Part shown: piece by piece, positions 1-11,116 of the stretch | How positions within the stretch are numbered: the first letter of the stretch is position 1 | Layout: each line of letters starts with the position of its first letter | Translations under genes and position numbers: made by a program | NCBI GenBank assembly: GCA_025766275.1 | Contig: JAFKAC010000007.1 | Coordinates: 1,674,001-1,738,000 of the forward strand | Direction of reading: 5' to 3' | From: Lactarius indigo | Lineage: Eukaryota > Basidiomycota > Agaricomycetes > Russulales > Russulaceae | Length of the DNA stretch: 64,000 nt | The notes under the pieces: generated by a model | Told to the model about the DNA's origin: nothing | Database searches by the model: none | Seen by the model: only the letters and a program-made list of their open reading frames with translations

Positions 1-820
1 GCTCAAATTCCGGTGCGAATGGTTGTGATCCCTCTCCCCCTTAATACACTCTCATTCCGGACTCAGACAGCCCGGCCAGACCTCCGTGGACGAAGTAAAA
101 AAGCGTGATCTCCGCGCGGACCTCCTCGCGGCAGAGGCAGAAGCTCGCGCTAAGAAGCGCAAGGCAGCGGGTTTGCCGGTGGAAGACGCCCCTGCAGCGT
201 CCGAGGACGAGGAGGCGAAAAAGCGACGGAAAGTTTTACAAGAGGCGTTGGAGATGGACAAGGACGCAGATAGCGACGAGGGAGATGATGATGGCGATGG
301 CGCGAACGATTCGAAGGGGAATGCAAAGTGCGCCATGGTGTTATCCTTGCGCGTTGGAGCTGACACCCACAAACAGCGGAGACCGTGCCGGGGGAGAAGA
401 GGGTGGTGGTGACGATGACGATGACGAAGATGATGACGAAGAGGACGATACCGCGGAACTGCTTCGTGAGCTCGAGAAAATAAAGCGCGAGCGAGCAGCA
501 GAACAAGCGCGTGTTGAACAGGCGGAAGCTGAGGCCACCGAGGCCGAGCGGGATGCACGAATTGCGACTGCCAACCCTTTGCTAAACCTCGCCGCGGCGT
601 TGGGTAATGCGCCAGGAATAAACACGACGGCGCCCGGCACCTTTGCGGTGAAGCGACGTTGGGACGACGGTCCGTATTCCAAAAATTTTCACGCGGACAG
701 AGATGTCATGATATTTTTACATTCCTAGACCTTGTTTTCAAAAATCAGGCAATAGGTGACAAAGATAAGCCTCAAGGTCAATTTGTCAATGATCTTCTTC
801 GGACGGAATTCCATAAGTAG
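1..820 (+). CDS. CWC15: CWC15/Cwf15-like pre-mRNA splicing factor, 5'-truncated by window edge
   Basis: Spliceosome component of the NineTeen/CDC5 complex, acting in the nucleus. I read four exons: up to 12, 67-327, 377-669 and 729-820, with GT-AG introns of 54, 49 and 59 nt. Joined, they give the family hallmarks in order: LKFRQPGQTS, then the RDLRADLLAAEAEA helix, a long Asp/Glu tract (about 405-450), a coiled-coil-like Glu/Arg stretch ending in NPLL, and the conserved C-terminus RRWDDDLVFKNQ followed by FVNDLLRTEFHK and TAG at 818-820. The last exon and all phases fit, so the gene looks intact here; only the first part (start codon and N-terminal basic region) lies outside the window. The family is known from yeast to human. 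Confidence is high from the C-terminal motif. Confidence 0.9.
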
Positions 821-1631
821 GTCCAGATTCTCATCATCTTCCATCCAAGGTTAATCGCTTGCACAGGAAGTTCATGTCTCGTTTTATCAAGTAGTGCCTA
901 TCTCGTCTCGTTTACCTGTATCTGTGCTTTGCTTTGTTATGGAATGGGTCATCTCCCGTATGTTGACCCATCTCTCCGCTCAGCGGCAGATGTGCCCTGC
1001 CCCATCTGGATGGGTGTCGACTTCTGCCATATACCTTCAGTTCGTGCCACGTCTTTTGGCATAAATTGGGCGAATGCGGTTCTTCAAATATGGGCGCCCT
1101 CAGAGAGTCGACATTTACCACTCAGGTCTCGTTTCGTCTATCGGTTGCCCCTGCAAGAGAACCTCCTTCATGCGTTTTATGCTCCGCCTGTCTCGTGATC
1201 TGTGAATTGAGATGCATCGTATCGATATGAATACACTGCGACGCAGATCCATTACATGAGCTGACATGAGCTGACACAGACTCGGATTACTACCCGTGCC
1301 TTCCGGGATGAAATGACTACATCTTATCTCATTTCCGCCTCATCAAGAGTTGCTTTGTGTATCATTCCGTAGAACGGGCAAGGTTGCATCGAAGAATGGA
1401 ACTGACCTCTCCTAGCACCAGTTGATGTGACGCAGCCGCCGCGAGACGACAATAATTCCTGTCCACGTAAGTTACGATCCAGACACCTTATTTATTCCAA
1501 CCCCGTTTACGTGGCTTTACGTGACAGATACTGTTCATCGAGTACAAAGAAGGCCAGTCTCACGCTTTAAAGAGTTCGTGAAGCTACTGCGCCCTTTCTC
1601 CAGCACACACAAGCACGTACTCAGACCCACA
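821..1631. other. Intergenic, no gene seen
   Basis: Short open frames on both strands lack motifs, good introns or family resemblance. It should hold the CWC15 3' end and the promoter of the following SnoaL-like gene. I see no RNA gene or repeat. Confidence 0.5.
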
Positions 1632-2155
1632 ATGACGCACTTTGAGACCCTCAAGGAGTCTTCACCGCAGGTGAAGGCAGTTCTGCACTACCTCGACCAG
1701 ATCAAAGTCCTCAATCTCCACGAAATCGAGAAGCTCTTCACAGACGATTTCGTCCAGTCGACGCGACCCTTATCGCTCGGAATTCCTTCCAGGACCAAGG
1801 AGGAGGACCTGAAGTTCCTGCAAGGGCTGGCCGATCAACTAGGAGGGCGGCCCATCGAGGTGATTCATAGCAATCCATCTCCTCGAGCTGGCTGAACAGG
1901 CTGGATAGATTACCATCTATGATATTATCGAGTCGCCAGGGAAGGCTTGGGCGCATGTATGTGAACCTTTCTAAAAAAAAGGCGTTGTCGGCAGTACGCT
2001 CACATCTGTTTCCAAAGCTCCATATGCACGGTGAACCTCAGGAGGGCAAGCCGTTCGACGTCGAGTGCATCTACCAATTCAGATTCGCCGAAAACTACAG
2101 GTTCAAGGCTCTCATCGACTTTGTGGATAGCAAAGCCCTTGCGTCCATGGGTTGA
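1632..2155 (+). CDS. Small SnoaL/NTF2-like domain protein
   Basis: Three exons fit well: 1632-1859, 1909-1956 and 2018-2155, all phase 0, with introns of 49 and 61 nt (the second opens with GTATGT). They encode 137 residues beginning MTHFETLKESSP. The pattern is that of fungal SnoaL-like proteins of the NTF2 fold: an N-terminal helix pair with KVLNLHEIEKLFTDDF, then beta strands with ITIYDIIES, WAHLHMHGE and a late VECIYQFRFAENYRFKALIDFVDSK-type pair (about residues 100-130). Such proteins are compact alpha+beta barrels; the substrate or partner cannot be told from sequence. The open frame extends upstream to 1521, but the ATG at 1632 gives the family's usual N-terminus. No neighbour points to a pathway. 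Fold call moderate, function unknown. Confidence 0.7.
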
Positions 2156-2786
2156 AGGAATCAGTTAGTCTGTTGAAAATCCAGGGGGAAATGGAAGTTC
2201 ATGACGTCGCATGTATTTTATTGCTCTAGTACTGTACATACGTTCTTGGGCTTTTGCCTGACCCCCCTGAGGACTCAGGATTGCAAGCGTTCCGATTCTT
2301 ACACTGACTCGGGAAAAAAAAAGTGTGAACCACTTGACGCCCTGGCCATCACAAGAAGCTCAGGGAATATTGGCAAGTCCCTAACATTGGCGAGTCACCG
2401 TGGACGCTTGCAGAGATGTGTCGAAGTTTGTCGACGACCCAGGTGCATCTTTTTCGATTTCAGATCCCATTACGTCGTTCGGTACCTTCGCCACTGGCGT
2501 CCTCCATGAGGGCGTATGTTTGTACGTTTGCTCGCATGGAAGCCTCGGCGTACAATTGCGCTTAGATTATCGCGAACGAGAAGTGACAAAGGAACTGTTC
2601 TATATGCGCTTTTTCGCACTCGACATTTCCGCACTCCAGCATTTTCCGCACTCGGCGGGTTCCGGGTCATCGGGGGGAAGAACTCTAGTTCCTCAACTGT
2701 ACTGTAGGGTACCCCACAGGTACCCACATCTGAATCCTGATTGCATATATCTAGCAATCGCGGCAAAAACAAACGGGGTCCAGATC
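2156..2786. other. Intergenic between convergent genes
   Basis: This stretch separates the 3' ends of the SnoaL-like gene (+) and PUS9 (-). Open frames here have no recognisable motif. It presumably holds both 3' UTRs. Confidence 0.45.
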
Positions 2787-4850
2787 TCAGGAGCTGCGCT
2801 CCCACTGCCATCCCTCGGCGGCCCACTCGGGCATCTCCGTCTCGAACACCCCAAGACTAGTAGTATATCGCAGCGCGTGGAGAAAGATGTAGAGTCGCTC
2901 CGGGGGCGGATCCGGGTGTAGCGGCAAGTAGCACTCGCCGCAGTACAGCGCACCGTCGTTCTCTTCCTGCACCGCGATCTGGGCGGCGGCTTGTTTCGCG
3001 CGCCCGCTCTCGGTCGGTGCGTCTGGGGGAGGCGCGACTCGCAGGAGCGGGTTCTCTGCGGGTGGAGAGCTTGGATCAAGGATCGCGAGGGCTTCCTCTT
3101 CCGTGTACGGTGCGGACTGCTGCTGCTGCTCGTCCGGAGGCGTGTCAGTGGGGTTTTCGGCGTCGGTCCATGCCGGCCCGCCTCGTTTCCGCCGGTTCTG
3201 AGGAGGTAGCTTCTGGGCGGGCATGCCCTTCGGGTGGAGCCGGCCCTTTGCCTTGAAGACGACATCGCGCCATCGGGACCAGTCCTCGTCTTCGTCCTTC
3301 CGGTCCGGGATGAATATGGTTGAATACCGAATAGGAGGCGAAAACATAGATTACTGGTACTTACCTTCATATTACGCAGACGAGTTATGACTCCCACCGC
3401 CTCCGCGGACAGCGGAACCGGTGAACCCATGCCAATATCTTTGCCGGTTTCGCGGGGGAGAAGTTGCGGCGAGGGAAGTTCCGACGTCCCAGCCCCAGGA
3501 TCAGACTTTGGGGCGACACGCGTCGAATCTGCAGTGTCTGTTCCGACGAGATGCGCAGGTGCGACTGGTGGTGTGCGGTCATCTGATGGCGTCGTATCGA
3601 TGCCCCCTTTTCCAAGATTTGGTCCCTGTATACAAGTCAGGTTAGGGGAGTATAAATGATGAACGAAAAACGCGCCCAAATTTTTGTCTCTGAGTAAACG
3701 GGGTCATTGGCAATTGGATATCCGAGGTACTGGAGATGTACGCGAATTTGATGAGCTGGGAGAATTATCGATTTGACGCAGAAACCGTAAAAAGGCGGGT
3801 AACATACAACGACCTGTTAAGGGGCGACCTGCACGGAATTCCCGCCATTATCTTCCCGTCGAAATCAAAGTACAATGACATACAGTGGAGTACGCTCGTG
3901 TTCGTGCTTTTGTCGTAATGTAAACGTGTGAATATAGTTTTCGCAGGCTTGACACGTGAGATCTGACATAGAGCGGTGCTTTGAGTAGTGGCGCATGCGT
4001 ACCTTTCCCTCAGGATGTACGATATTCAGTCCCATCTGGCGGTCGACAGTGAGCAGAGGTTGGTCGACGACAACCTCTTTTGCCGGAAACTCGCCTGAGC
4101 AGCGCGCTATGTACTCTTTCTTGACCTCGCCTTGCACGAACTCCTGCGAGAGTACGTGTGCTCGGGAGGAGGAAAGACCAATGATCATCAAGCCGGAGGT
4201 GAGACGATCAAGTCGATTAACAGCTGAGACGAAAGAATCAGTACGCGCTCGGGAGCGGGAGGTCGGTACCGCCTTACTGTAAACTTTTTGGTACCCAAAT
4301 TCTCGCTGAAGGATCTCCACAAGGGAGAGATAAAAATAGCGACCGGTCGCGTGGACGGGCTAGGGTGCGTGTCAGGTCAACGAAGCAGAACGACGAGTGA
4401 CGCACGCACGATGCTGCCCGGTTTGTCTATCACAATGAATTCGCTCTCCCGGTCCTCGTGTAGGATCTTGACAGGTCGAGAAGCGACAGGAGGTTCGTGG
4501 CGGTGCACGACGTTTTCGATCCGGTCCCCGTTGCGGACGATGGTTCCGGGCTTGGCAATTTTGCCGTTGATAGTAGTGACGCCGGATTCGAGCGCGTATC
4601 TCTGCAGAAGAGGAGGCCCCTTCAGCGCATAGCGAGCGCGGTAGAATGGGGGTCACACATAGTACTCTATCGAGCGGTCACGAAATTCCGTGGAAACGAT
4701 TTCGAGTATTTCCCGGTTGAGCCAACGACCCTTGGCCATGGTCGTATATGGATACCAGTACGGCGCGATTTTGCGCAAGCCAGGACGCGCTGGCGCAGGT
4801 GCGGGTGCAGGTGCAGGGACGGCATCCGGCGCCATGGCAGCGAGAAGCAT
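2787..4850 (-). CDS. PUS9: PUS9/RIB2-type RluA-family tRNA pseudouridine synthase
   Basis: Isomerises uridine to pseudouridine in tRNA (position 32 in yeast Pus9/Pus8). Nine exons on the minus strand: 4850-4659, 4601-4410, 4359-4278, 4223-4003, 3947-3884, 3828-3808, 3755-3676, 3625-3365 and 3296-2787. In order they carry the fungal N-terminus ([17 protein letters not shown]), an S4-like segment (SGVTTINGK), the catalytic [10 protein letters not shown] motif whose Asp is the nucleophile in RluA enzymes, the [18 protein letters not shown] motif, [15 protein letters not shown], and the fungal C-terminal [12 protein letters not shown] and [15 protein letters not shown] block. Exon 6 is only 21 nt. 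The intron after exon 7 seems to use a GC donor (TGG|GCGCGT). Start: ATG at 4850 ([12 protein letters not shown]); 4835 or an upstream ATG at 5006 are alternatives. Family call is firm. Confidence 0.88.
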
Positions 4851-5559
4851 ACGACGGAAGACGTGTCTGAACTGGTCTGCAGGTGATACGAGGATAAGTG
4901 GAAGATGAAGCTTGTTTGTGTGGAAGGGGAAAACAGGTAACGAAGATTCCAGCTTGGTAGTGCGAGCAGTCAGAGAAGCCAGATGACGCAACTTATATCC
5001 CACCATAAGCAGACACAGACAGAACTGTGTTAGCGGTGATGATGCACTCCCAATATTTCAGAGAAGACGACACCGGATCGAGTAAGTGATTGCCTTCGTA
5101 CAGCGCCTGCCAGTGCCAGTGGTTGTCTGTTGTAAGTCATGGTGTTAGTCATCAACCTATTTCACCCCGGACATTCCGGACCGATCTTCCGACAGTGAGG
5201 TGCCATACTGGCGCAACGGCGGCGATTAACCACATCGTACTGTACGGTCACGGTATGACTACCTACACAGGAAACTAGGAAATGCAAAGTAGATATCCGC
5301 AAAAAAACTTGCGGGTGCTTCCTCGATCTTATCTGCGCTTAACACTGCTGATCAGGGTATCACTCGTCATTGTCGTCAAGCAGCCGTGTTAGGCGCGATA
5401 ATAAGCTCCCTCGCGCGACTATCCTGTGGTACGATGGTGCATGGTGCACCTGGATCATAATGGGCAGCTACAACAAGGGTGAGTATCAGCGAGAAATCTA
5501 AATACTAATCCGAGTAAACCCTTTTGTCCATATCTCGAGTTAGTACCACTGTCTCTGAG
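4851..5559. other. Intergenic / PUS9 promoter side
   Basis: Holds the 5' side of PUS9, where an in-frame ATG at 5006 could add 52 residues. Otherwise only short unmatched open frames; no RNA gene seen. Confidence 0.4.
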
Positions 5560-5972
5560 CTCAATGGGAGGGCTGACATCGAAGACGGCAAGGATGCATG
5601 ATACCTCTACGAACAAGGTAGAGTCGACAAAGTAGCGGGCAGGTCACAGTCGCCGACCGAAGCCAAAAGCCGAGGTCAGTAAGGGGTCGTGTCGTCACGA
5701 AAGCTCCCATAGGGAGTAAAGAAGCGTTCGGGTTTGATGGAGAATGGCTCCGGGTAAGAAATAGGGTCGTAAAGACGCCAGTTGGCCCCATCAGAGAACG
5801 TGAGCCAAACGAAATTCTTCGGAAAGGTCAGGAAGTGGTTGGCTAGTGGCAACTCCCGCGGACCAGGGGGACAGGGGAGGCAGCCCCCTCTGCGTCGGTA
5901 ACCGAAGGCAGTAACAAGGGCTAGAAAAACTACAGCCGCGAAAGCGTCTAAAAGCGCTACGGACAAATGCAT
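5560..5972 (-). pseudogene. Cytochrome P450 relic A: N-terminus fused to heme region
   Basis: Starts with a good P450 membrane anchor (MHLSVALLDAFAAVVFLALV), a basic stop-transfer segment and the hinge CPPGP. After about 60 residues it jumps to the region just before the heme loop (PEPFSIKPERFF, FRDD), so some 300 residues of the catalytic core are missing. A 2-nt insertion follows FRDD. In the shifted frame the heme loop reads FGFGRRL, then a TGA at 5644-5646 exactly where the heme-ligand Cys codon should be, then PARYFVDSTLF. The anchor sequence differs from the other P450s here, so it derives from another subfamily. Clearly non-functional. Confidence 0.8.
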
Positions 5973-6852
5973 GTCCTCCGAGGCGGATGGCGGGGAGAGG
6001 AGCAGTTACACTCTTCTAGCCCGGTACAGTACATATAGGGGTATGTCGGAGTAGCGCTAAATAGATACTAGTATATTTGCAGTTTGGAATAGGTTCTGTG
6101 GCATCAAGCACAGAACAATGTACAAAAATGATAACCGTATATGTCGGCGTCCATGACAGAACGAGATTGTAGAAGCAAAGACGTGTTGTAGATTCGAGAA
6201 AATCACCTACTCACAATCGTCGGTCAAATGGGATGGCGAGTGGCGAGAATGATACTACTGTAAGGCATGGAAAAGCAGCAGAGCTCAGGGGTCGGGGTCG
6301 GGACACGGAGACCGAAACCGAATGTCCGCGCGTGCCTGAGCCACTCTCGCCGAGCTTCGACCTCGAACCAATAGACAGTTCGTCGCCGTCTCGACCAGCC
6401 CCCCTTGGGTTACCGTGTTGGGCATTATCACACAACTAGACAAGGTAGCTCCGTGGCACCACCTATAGAGACTACGCCAGTGTGGGCTCCAGAGTTAAGG
6501 TCTTTGAAAGGCGGAGCTCGCCTGTGGTCCAACTCGGCGCCCCTCCTGGGCCTAGGCTGAAATGGGCAGAAACACAAAGGCGTCTAGTGGCGCAGAGTCA
6601 AAGTATGCACCGAGTGGCTCGTGATCATTTCATGTGATCGTCTCACTAGCCGGTTCCATCAAGGTGGACGAGACGAAAACCTACTGGTACATCGCTAGAT
6701 AGAAAGAGCTCCCGATCCTTCTCGAACGTTGTCCTCGACAATAGTGGAGTTAAACCGACTACTCTTCATGCCACTCAGAAGAAAAATACATTTTAAAAGT
6801 CAGGTGGGACATTCGTACAGCTGTAAAGAGCCAAGAGTCAAGGGATCCAACG
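5973..6852. other. Intergenic, no gene seen
   Basis: Between the P450 relic and pseudogene B. Open frames near 6211-6439 are mirror images on opposite strands, with low-complexity Ser/Arg content, and are not convincing. No RNA gene or transposon end seen. Confidence 0.4.
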
Positions 6853-9020
6853 TCAGGCTTGAACATTATTTCTAATCAAATCCTCTGCGACCTTGTCTCT
6901 TGGAGTGATGGAACACTCGAACTTCGCCGGGTAGCTGTGAGGGTTTGCTAGTAAGGGCCAAGAGACGGTTGCAGCGAGGGTCACGCACCATACGATAGCA
7001 TTGACCTCGACCATCGGACTGACTGGAATTTCATGACCGTTCTCATCTTTCGCCTTGCTAACATTGAACACAGAGAGTACAGAGGCTGCGACCATAAAAA
7101 GTGACATGTTAACCAAATGGCGTGCAGGACAGATTCGCTTGCCACCGCCGAATGCAAGAGAGATCATCGGGTCGTCTCGGAATGTTCCATCTTCGTTCAA
7201 GAATCGCTCGGGATTGAATGTTTCCGGATCCGGATACAGGTCTGGGTTGTGTAGGATCCCCCTAGGAACTTTCTCTTGGAAAACTATCGGGAAAGACAGC
7301 CCATAGTACACACCACGAGTTAACAATCATCATTGAACCTACCAAGCGGGTCGTCAGCAGCGGACCACAGCTATTTCAATCTAGGGACGTGGCAAACCTT
7401 TTGGAATGAAGAATCCTCGGTAGACATTGTCCTCGGTTTATGCATGGGGGAAACCTTGAAAAAACAATGGGATACACTGGTTGCCTAGCAGGAGAGGAAT
7501 TCGCACCCATGGGTGCAACCATTTGCCACCTGAGCAACTCATGGCAGATTGCCTCAATGTATGGAAGACGCGATCAGTCCTCGAAAGTTGGAAGCCTATC
7601 TCTCGATACGACAGAGTCGATTTGAGCTTGCACCCGCCTCTGCACCTCTGGGTAGAGGGTAAGTGCAACGAAGAGGGAGGTCGTCGTGGATGTGGCCTGA
7701 TGGTATGCTCAATTGTTGAAGGAGACTCGAAGGCTCGAATACGCACTGTGTCCACACCGGCTGATGTTCGCGGTCAGCATCTCGTTCGTTCATATTAGAT
7801 AGAACGACTCGTTCATACATGGAACCCAGTACTCGTTTAACGACGTCCTCTTGCATTCGCCTCTCGGGGCCATTCAGACTCTCCACCTCCAGGAGTTGAT
7901 CACTGGCCAGCGATGATACTGCTGTTCCGTCTCGCTAGATGGTCATAGTTAAGATGCACTACACGATATAAATAAACGTCGTGACTGCGAACCATAGCAC
8001 TTTTCACGAAATCGATCGGTTCATTCATTATATTCTGACCGAGATCCCTGCCTATCCGAGCCAGTGACTCATAGCTGAGCCAAGGGACCCACGAAGGGAC
8101 ATGTCGGACTGAAGGGGGTTATCAGTTGTTCCTGACAGTGCTCACGAAGTGGGGACTCATACGGAATGGGAATTGATTTTCTAGAGCTGCTCCAGGTAGG
8201 ACTAAATGGCTCAACATGCGGAGCAGTTGCACCGGAGCCTTGATTATTTCGTCGTTCTCCTTTAGGTCGTACCCATACACGAGAGACATGATAAGCTGTC
8301 CTTGAGATCTGCGAGACCGCACCATGTCTAGCGAGCGGTATGAGCCAATGGAGAGAAGTACTGACAGCTCAATATGGTTGCGGAGGTCTGCGGGAGCTAC
8401 GAAGAGCCGACCCAGAAATACGCGTGTAATTTCCTCTATCCTCCGGTGATATAGAGACATTGCACCAGGACGAAAGATGCGATCCGCGATCTTTCGTCTC
8501 ACCCGCCAGTCCTCTCCGTATCTGCTGAAAGCCAAGAGCCAATCTACATCCATTCTACAGTGTCAGATGACGGTCAGTGGGGTGTCACAGAAACGGCAAC
8601 TCGGCCGACAGACAGTGATCCTGCGCACATTTCGGGCATCGGCCAGGCAGGACGATCCGAGTAGATATCCCCGCGTTTTTCGAATAGGTCTTTGACCACG
8701 GACGGGGAACAGAGCACCACGACAGACTGTCCAAAAACGTGAAGGTACAGAATGTCGCCTCATGAACGCGACAGCTAGTTTCAGTGAAGGGTGTACAGCA
8801 TCTCGCAATGACACAAACCGTATTTCTTGGACATTTCTGTGTACGCGACCCACGGCATTTGTTTCGGAGAGTCGAGTAAATTGCCGATTATTGGCCATGG
8901 CTTTGGACCAGGTGGATAAGGGAGTCCTCTTCTCCTCTTGTGATCGCGGAAGGCGATTAGGAGGCGAAGTAAAAGGGATGCCATGATAGCATCTACCGCT
9001 GTGATGAAGGTGGACGCCAT
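6853..9020 (-). pseudogene. Cytochrome P450 B, probably inactive (nonsense codon, lost splice donor)
   Basis: Same multi-exon layout as the other P450s here. Exon 1 begins MASTFITAVDAIMASLLL, with RDHKRRRG and YPPGPKPWPIIGNLLDSP. Later come MDVDWLLAFSRYGEDW (C-helix region), YGYDLKEND, the ExxR segment HELLRW and the heme loop FGGGKRICPARHL (Cys codon 7129-7131). The end is ITPRDKVAEDLIRNNVQA with the stop at 6853. Two lesions stand out: an in-frame TGA at 7574-7576 just before SRLPYIEAI, where C and D have an Arg codon, and loss of the GT donor after the GSMY exon (about 7830), where C and D have CAAG|GTGAAT. The heme loop has CPAR instead of CPGR. A second copy of its 5' half lies inverted at about 45 kb. 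A rescued isoform cannot be excluded. Confidence 0.75.
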
Positions 9021-9890
9021 GACGGGACGAGGGCGAGCCGCCGGGAGTAAGAACCATGACGTTGTTATATACAGGAATCTGGCAGTTTCCGTTCATACTT
9101 CTGACATGGAACCCGAACAGTACGGTGTTAGACAGTCGTTGACTCCAAGGTTGACTGGAAGTCGGAAGTCGGGTACAGTACAGTAGCCGAATAACTTAGC
9201 TGCGAGCAATTGGTCGTCATGTGGTGCTGAAGCCCAGGCCCGGGCCTCGACCTTGAGCCGACCTTGAGTGCGACCGTCATCAGGCATTAAGGACAGCCAG
9301 TCCCTTCAATGGATAGATTTCGCTTTGAGGGCTTTTTCTTTATTTTACTCAAGTCCTACGTGGCGGAGAAATCTCGAATACGAACCCCAAGTATATCTCG
9401 AAGTTCTCGTCGCAGTGGTCAGTGAGTGAACCAAATGCATTGCCGTCTGCAACTCAAAACCATATGGCATTTTCTTCGTCGTTATATCTCAATCTACTAT
9501 AGTTCAATCTCTTTCGCATTCGGATCGACTTGGTTATGGTGAAAGGAAAGGAGGAATTCTTTTCCTTCTCACGACAGCTGACGCACTGGTCTTAGATCCC
9601 AAATTTCTTTCCTTTAGACTGTTTTCAGCATGAGGCCTAAAGGTTTGAACTTTAGGATTGACCGGGCTGATGGTCAGAACTTGAATTCAGATGCACGAAA
9701 CTTGAATGCAATCCACGCCTGTTTCGTCAACTGATATCGTATTATGTATCACTGTACGTAAAAATATGCCTGTCCAAGGGCATTAAATATGGTAATTACT
9801 TAGTATCGTAGAGTATCGTAAACAAGTCCCAAAGGGTCCATTCTTATCATATCAAAGTCCATCAAGGTGTATGTAAACAGTCAAAATCAA
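9021..9890. other. Intergenic with duplicated upstream segment of P450 B
   Basis: The part up to about 9300 is the upstream flank of P450 B; a segment around 9246-9300 recurs inverted near 44766-44810. The remainder is AT-richer and should hold the 3' UTR of the kinase gene. No other gene seen. Confidence 0.5.
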
Positions 9891-11116
9891 TCAACAAGTC
9901 TGCCAGTGAGCCGCGACTACGCGCGGGACCTGCACTAATCCGCTGGCTTTGTCCATTGTACGCACAACCTCTGGCACTGGTGCAGGAGGTGTGGCGGGTA
10001 ACTCGCTCGACTCGCCTGAGCTCGAATGGAAGGCAGATGACGACGAGCCACACGAGTACCGCGATCCTGACGACGATCCAAGGCTGCAGGTCTCAAAGCG
10101 GTAGGACGACGTATCCGAAGAGTGACGGAATGGTGGCGCGACGACTCCGCGTGCGCGCATCTTGCGCATCTTCTGCTCCTCCATACGATCTCCCCATCCG
10201 CAATTTGCCGCCTCCGAGTCGGTGAGGAAAAATGTGTCCATCATGAGCACCTCCATGCGGAGGGCGGAGAGTGATGGCCGCTGCTCCGGCCTTGTGGAGA
10301 AGATTTTTCTCAGGAGGAGATAGGCAGTGTGAGAGATCGGAAGCATGTCGAATAAAACTGTGCGATCCATCAAATAGTCGCTGTAGTCGCTGTCCTCTGG
10401 CGAAGCCATCGACCAGGGTCGGTCGTTGCCGATCATCTCCGCCAGGATGCAGCCGAGTGCCCAAACGTCTCCTTGCGCAGAAGAGTAGGGATGGTGGTGA
10501 GGCACCAGTGACTCTGAAATAGGGGTTTAACGCGGAAGGGGAGGGAAAATCCAGAGGAATACATACCTGGACTCATGAAACACGGCGTTCCACATGCCGA
10601 CGCCGTCATCTTGCTAGTGGTAGCAAGACCAAAGTCGGCGATGAAGACATCCATATCTCCGCTCAACGCAGACACCAGAATATTCTCCGGTTTGAGGTCC
10701 CGGTGATAAACGCCGCGTTTGTGGCAGTACCCGAGCGCATCGATGATTTGGATGAACACACGCTTGATGAGTTCGTCCTCGCGGAAGAACGCGACCTTCT
10801 TTATGACCGAGTGAAGATCGCCGGCGCAAAGATCGTATACGTAGAAGGTGTAACGCCCCTCGTGGATCTCACGATGGAAGGTGAGCACGTTGGGGTGGGA
10901 CGAGACGCGGGAATGGAGCTGTCTCTCGCGAGCCTGATTATACTCGTCACCCTCCTTCTCGACACGTTTGATGGCATACTGTACGCCGGTCTCGATATCG
11001 ATGGCGCGGTATACGACGCCGAATGCTCCCGCACCCAAAATGGCATCAATCCTGAGAGCACCGTTATCGATGGTCTGTCCCAGTAACTGGGATGCAGACG
11101 CAGGGTAAGACGGCAT
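9891..11116 (-). CDS. RAN1/KSP1-like serine/threonine protein kinase
   Basis: Transfers phosphate from ATP to Ser/Thr of protein substrates. Two exons, 11116-10567 and 10513-9891, separated by a 53-nt intron (GTATGT...TTTCAG). Kinase motifs in order: Gly loop GAGAFGVVY, catalytic Lys in YAIKRVEKE, the LHSRVSSHPNVLTFH segment typical of fungal Ran1-like kinases, HRDLKPENILV, DFGLAT, GTPCFMSPES (APE position), DVWALGCILAEM and RPSLSALR. All catalytic residues (K, HRD Asp, DFG Asp) are present. The tail after the kinase domain (about the last 120 residues) is Ser-rich and Pro-rich and probably disordered. ATG at 11114-11116 (MPSYPASASQLLGQ) is chosen because the open frame above it has no ATG. 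S. pombe Ran1 represses meiosis, but that role is not shown here. It is flanked by P450s and unrelated to them. Confidence 0.85.

Noticed and set aside
105..728. Single 207-codon ORF over CWC15
   Set aside because: Its first part is out of frame; the true protein uses frame 2 up to 327, an intron, then this frame, then another intron.
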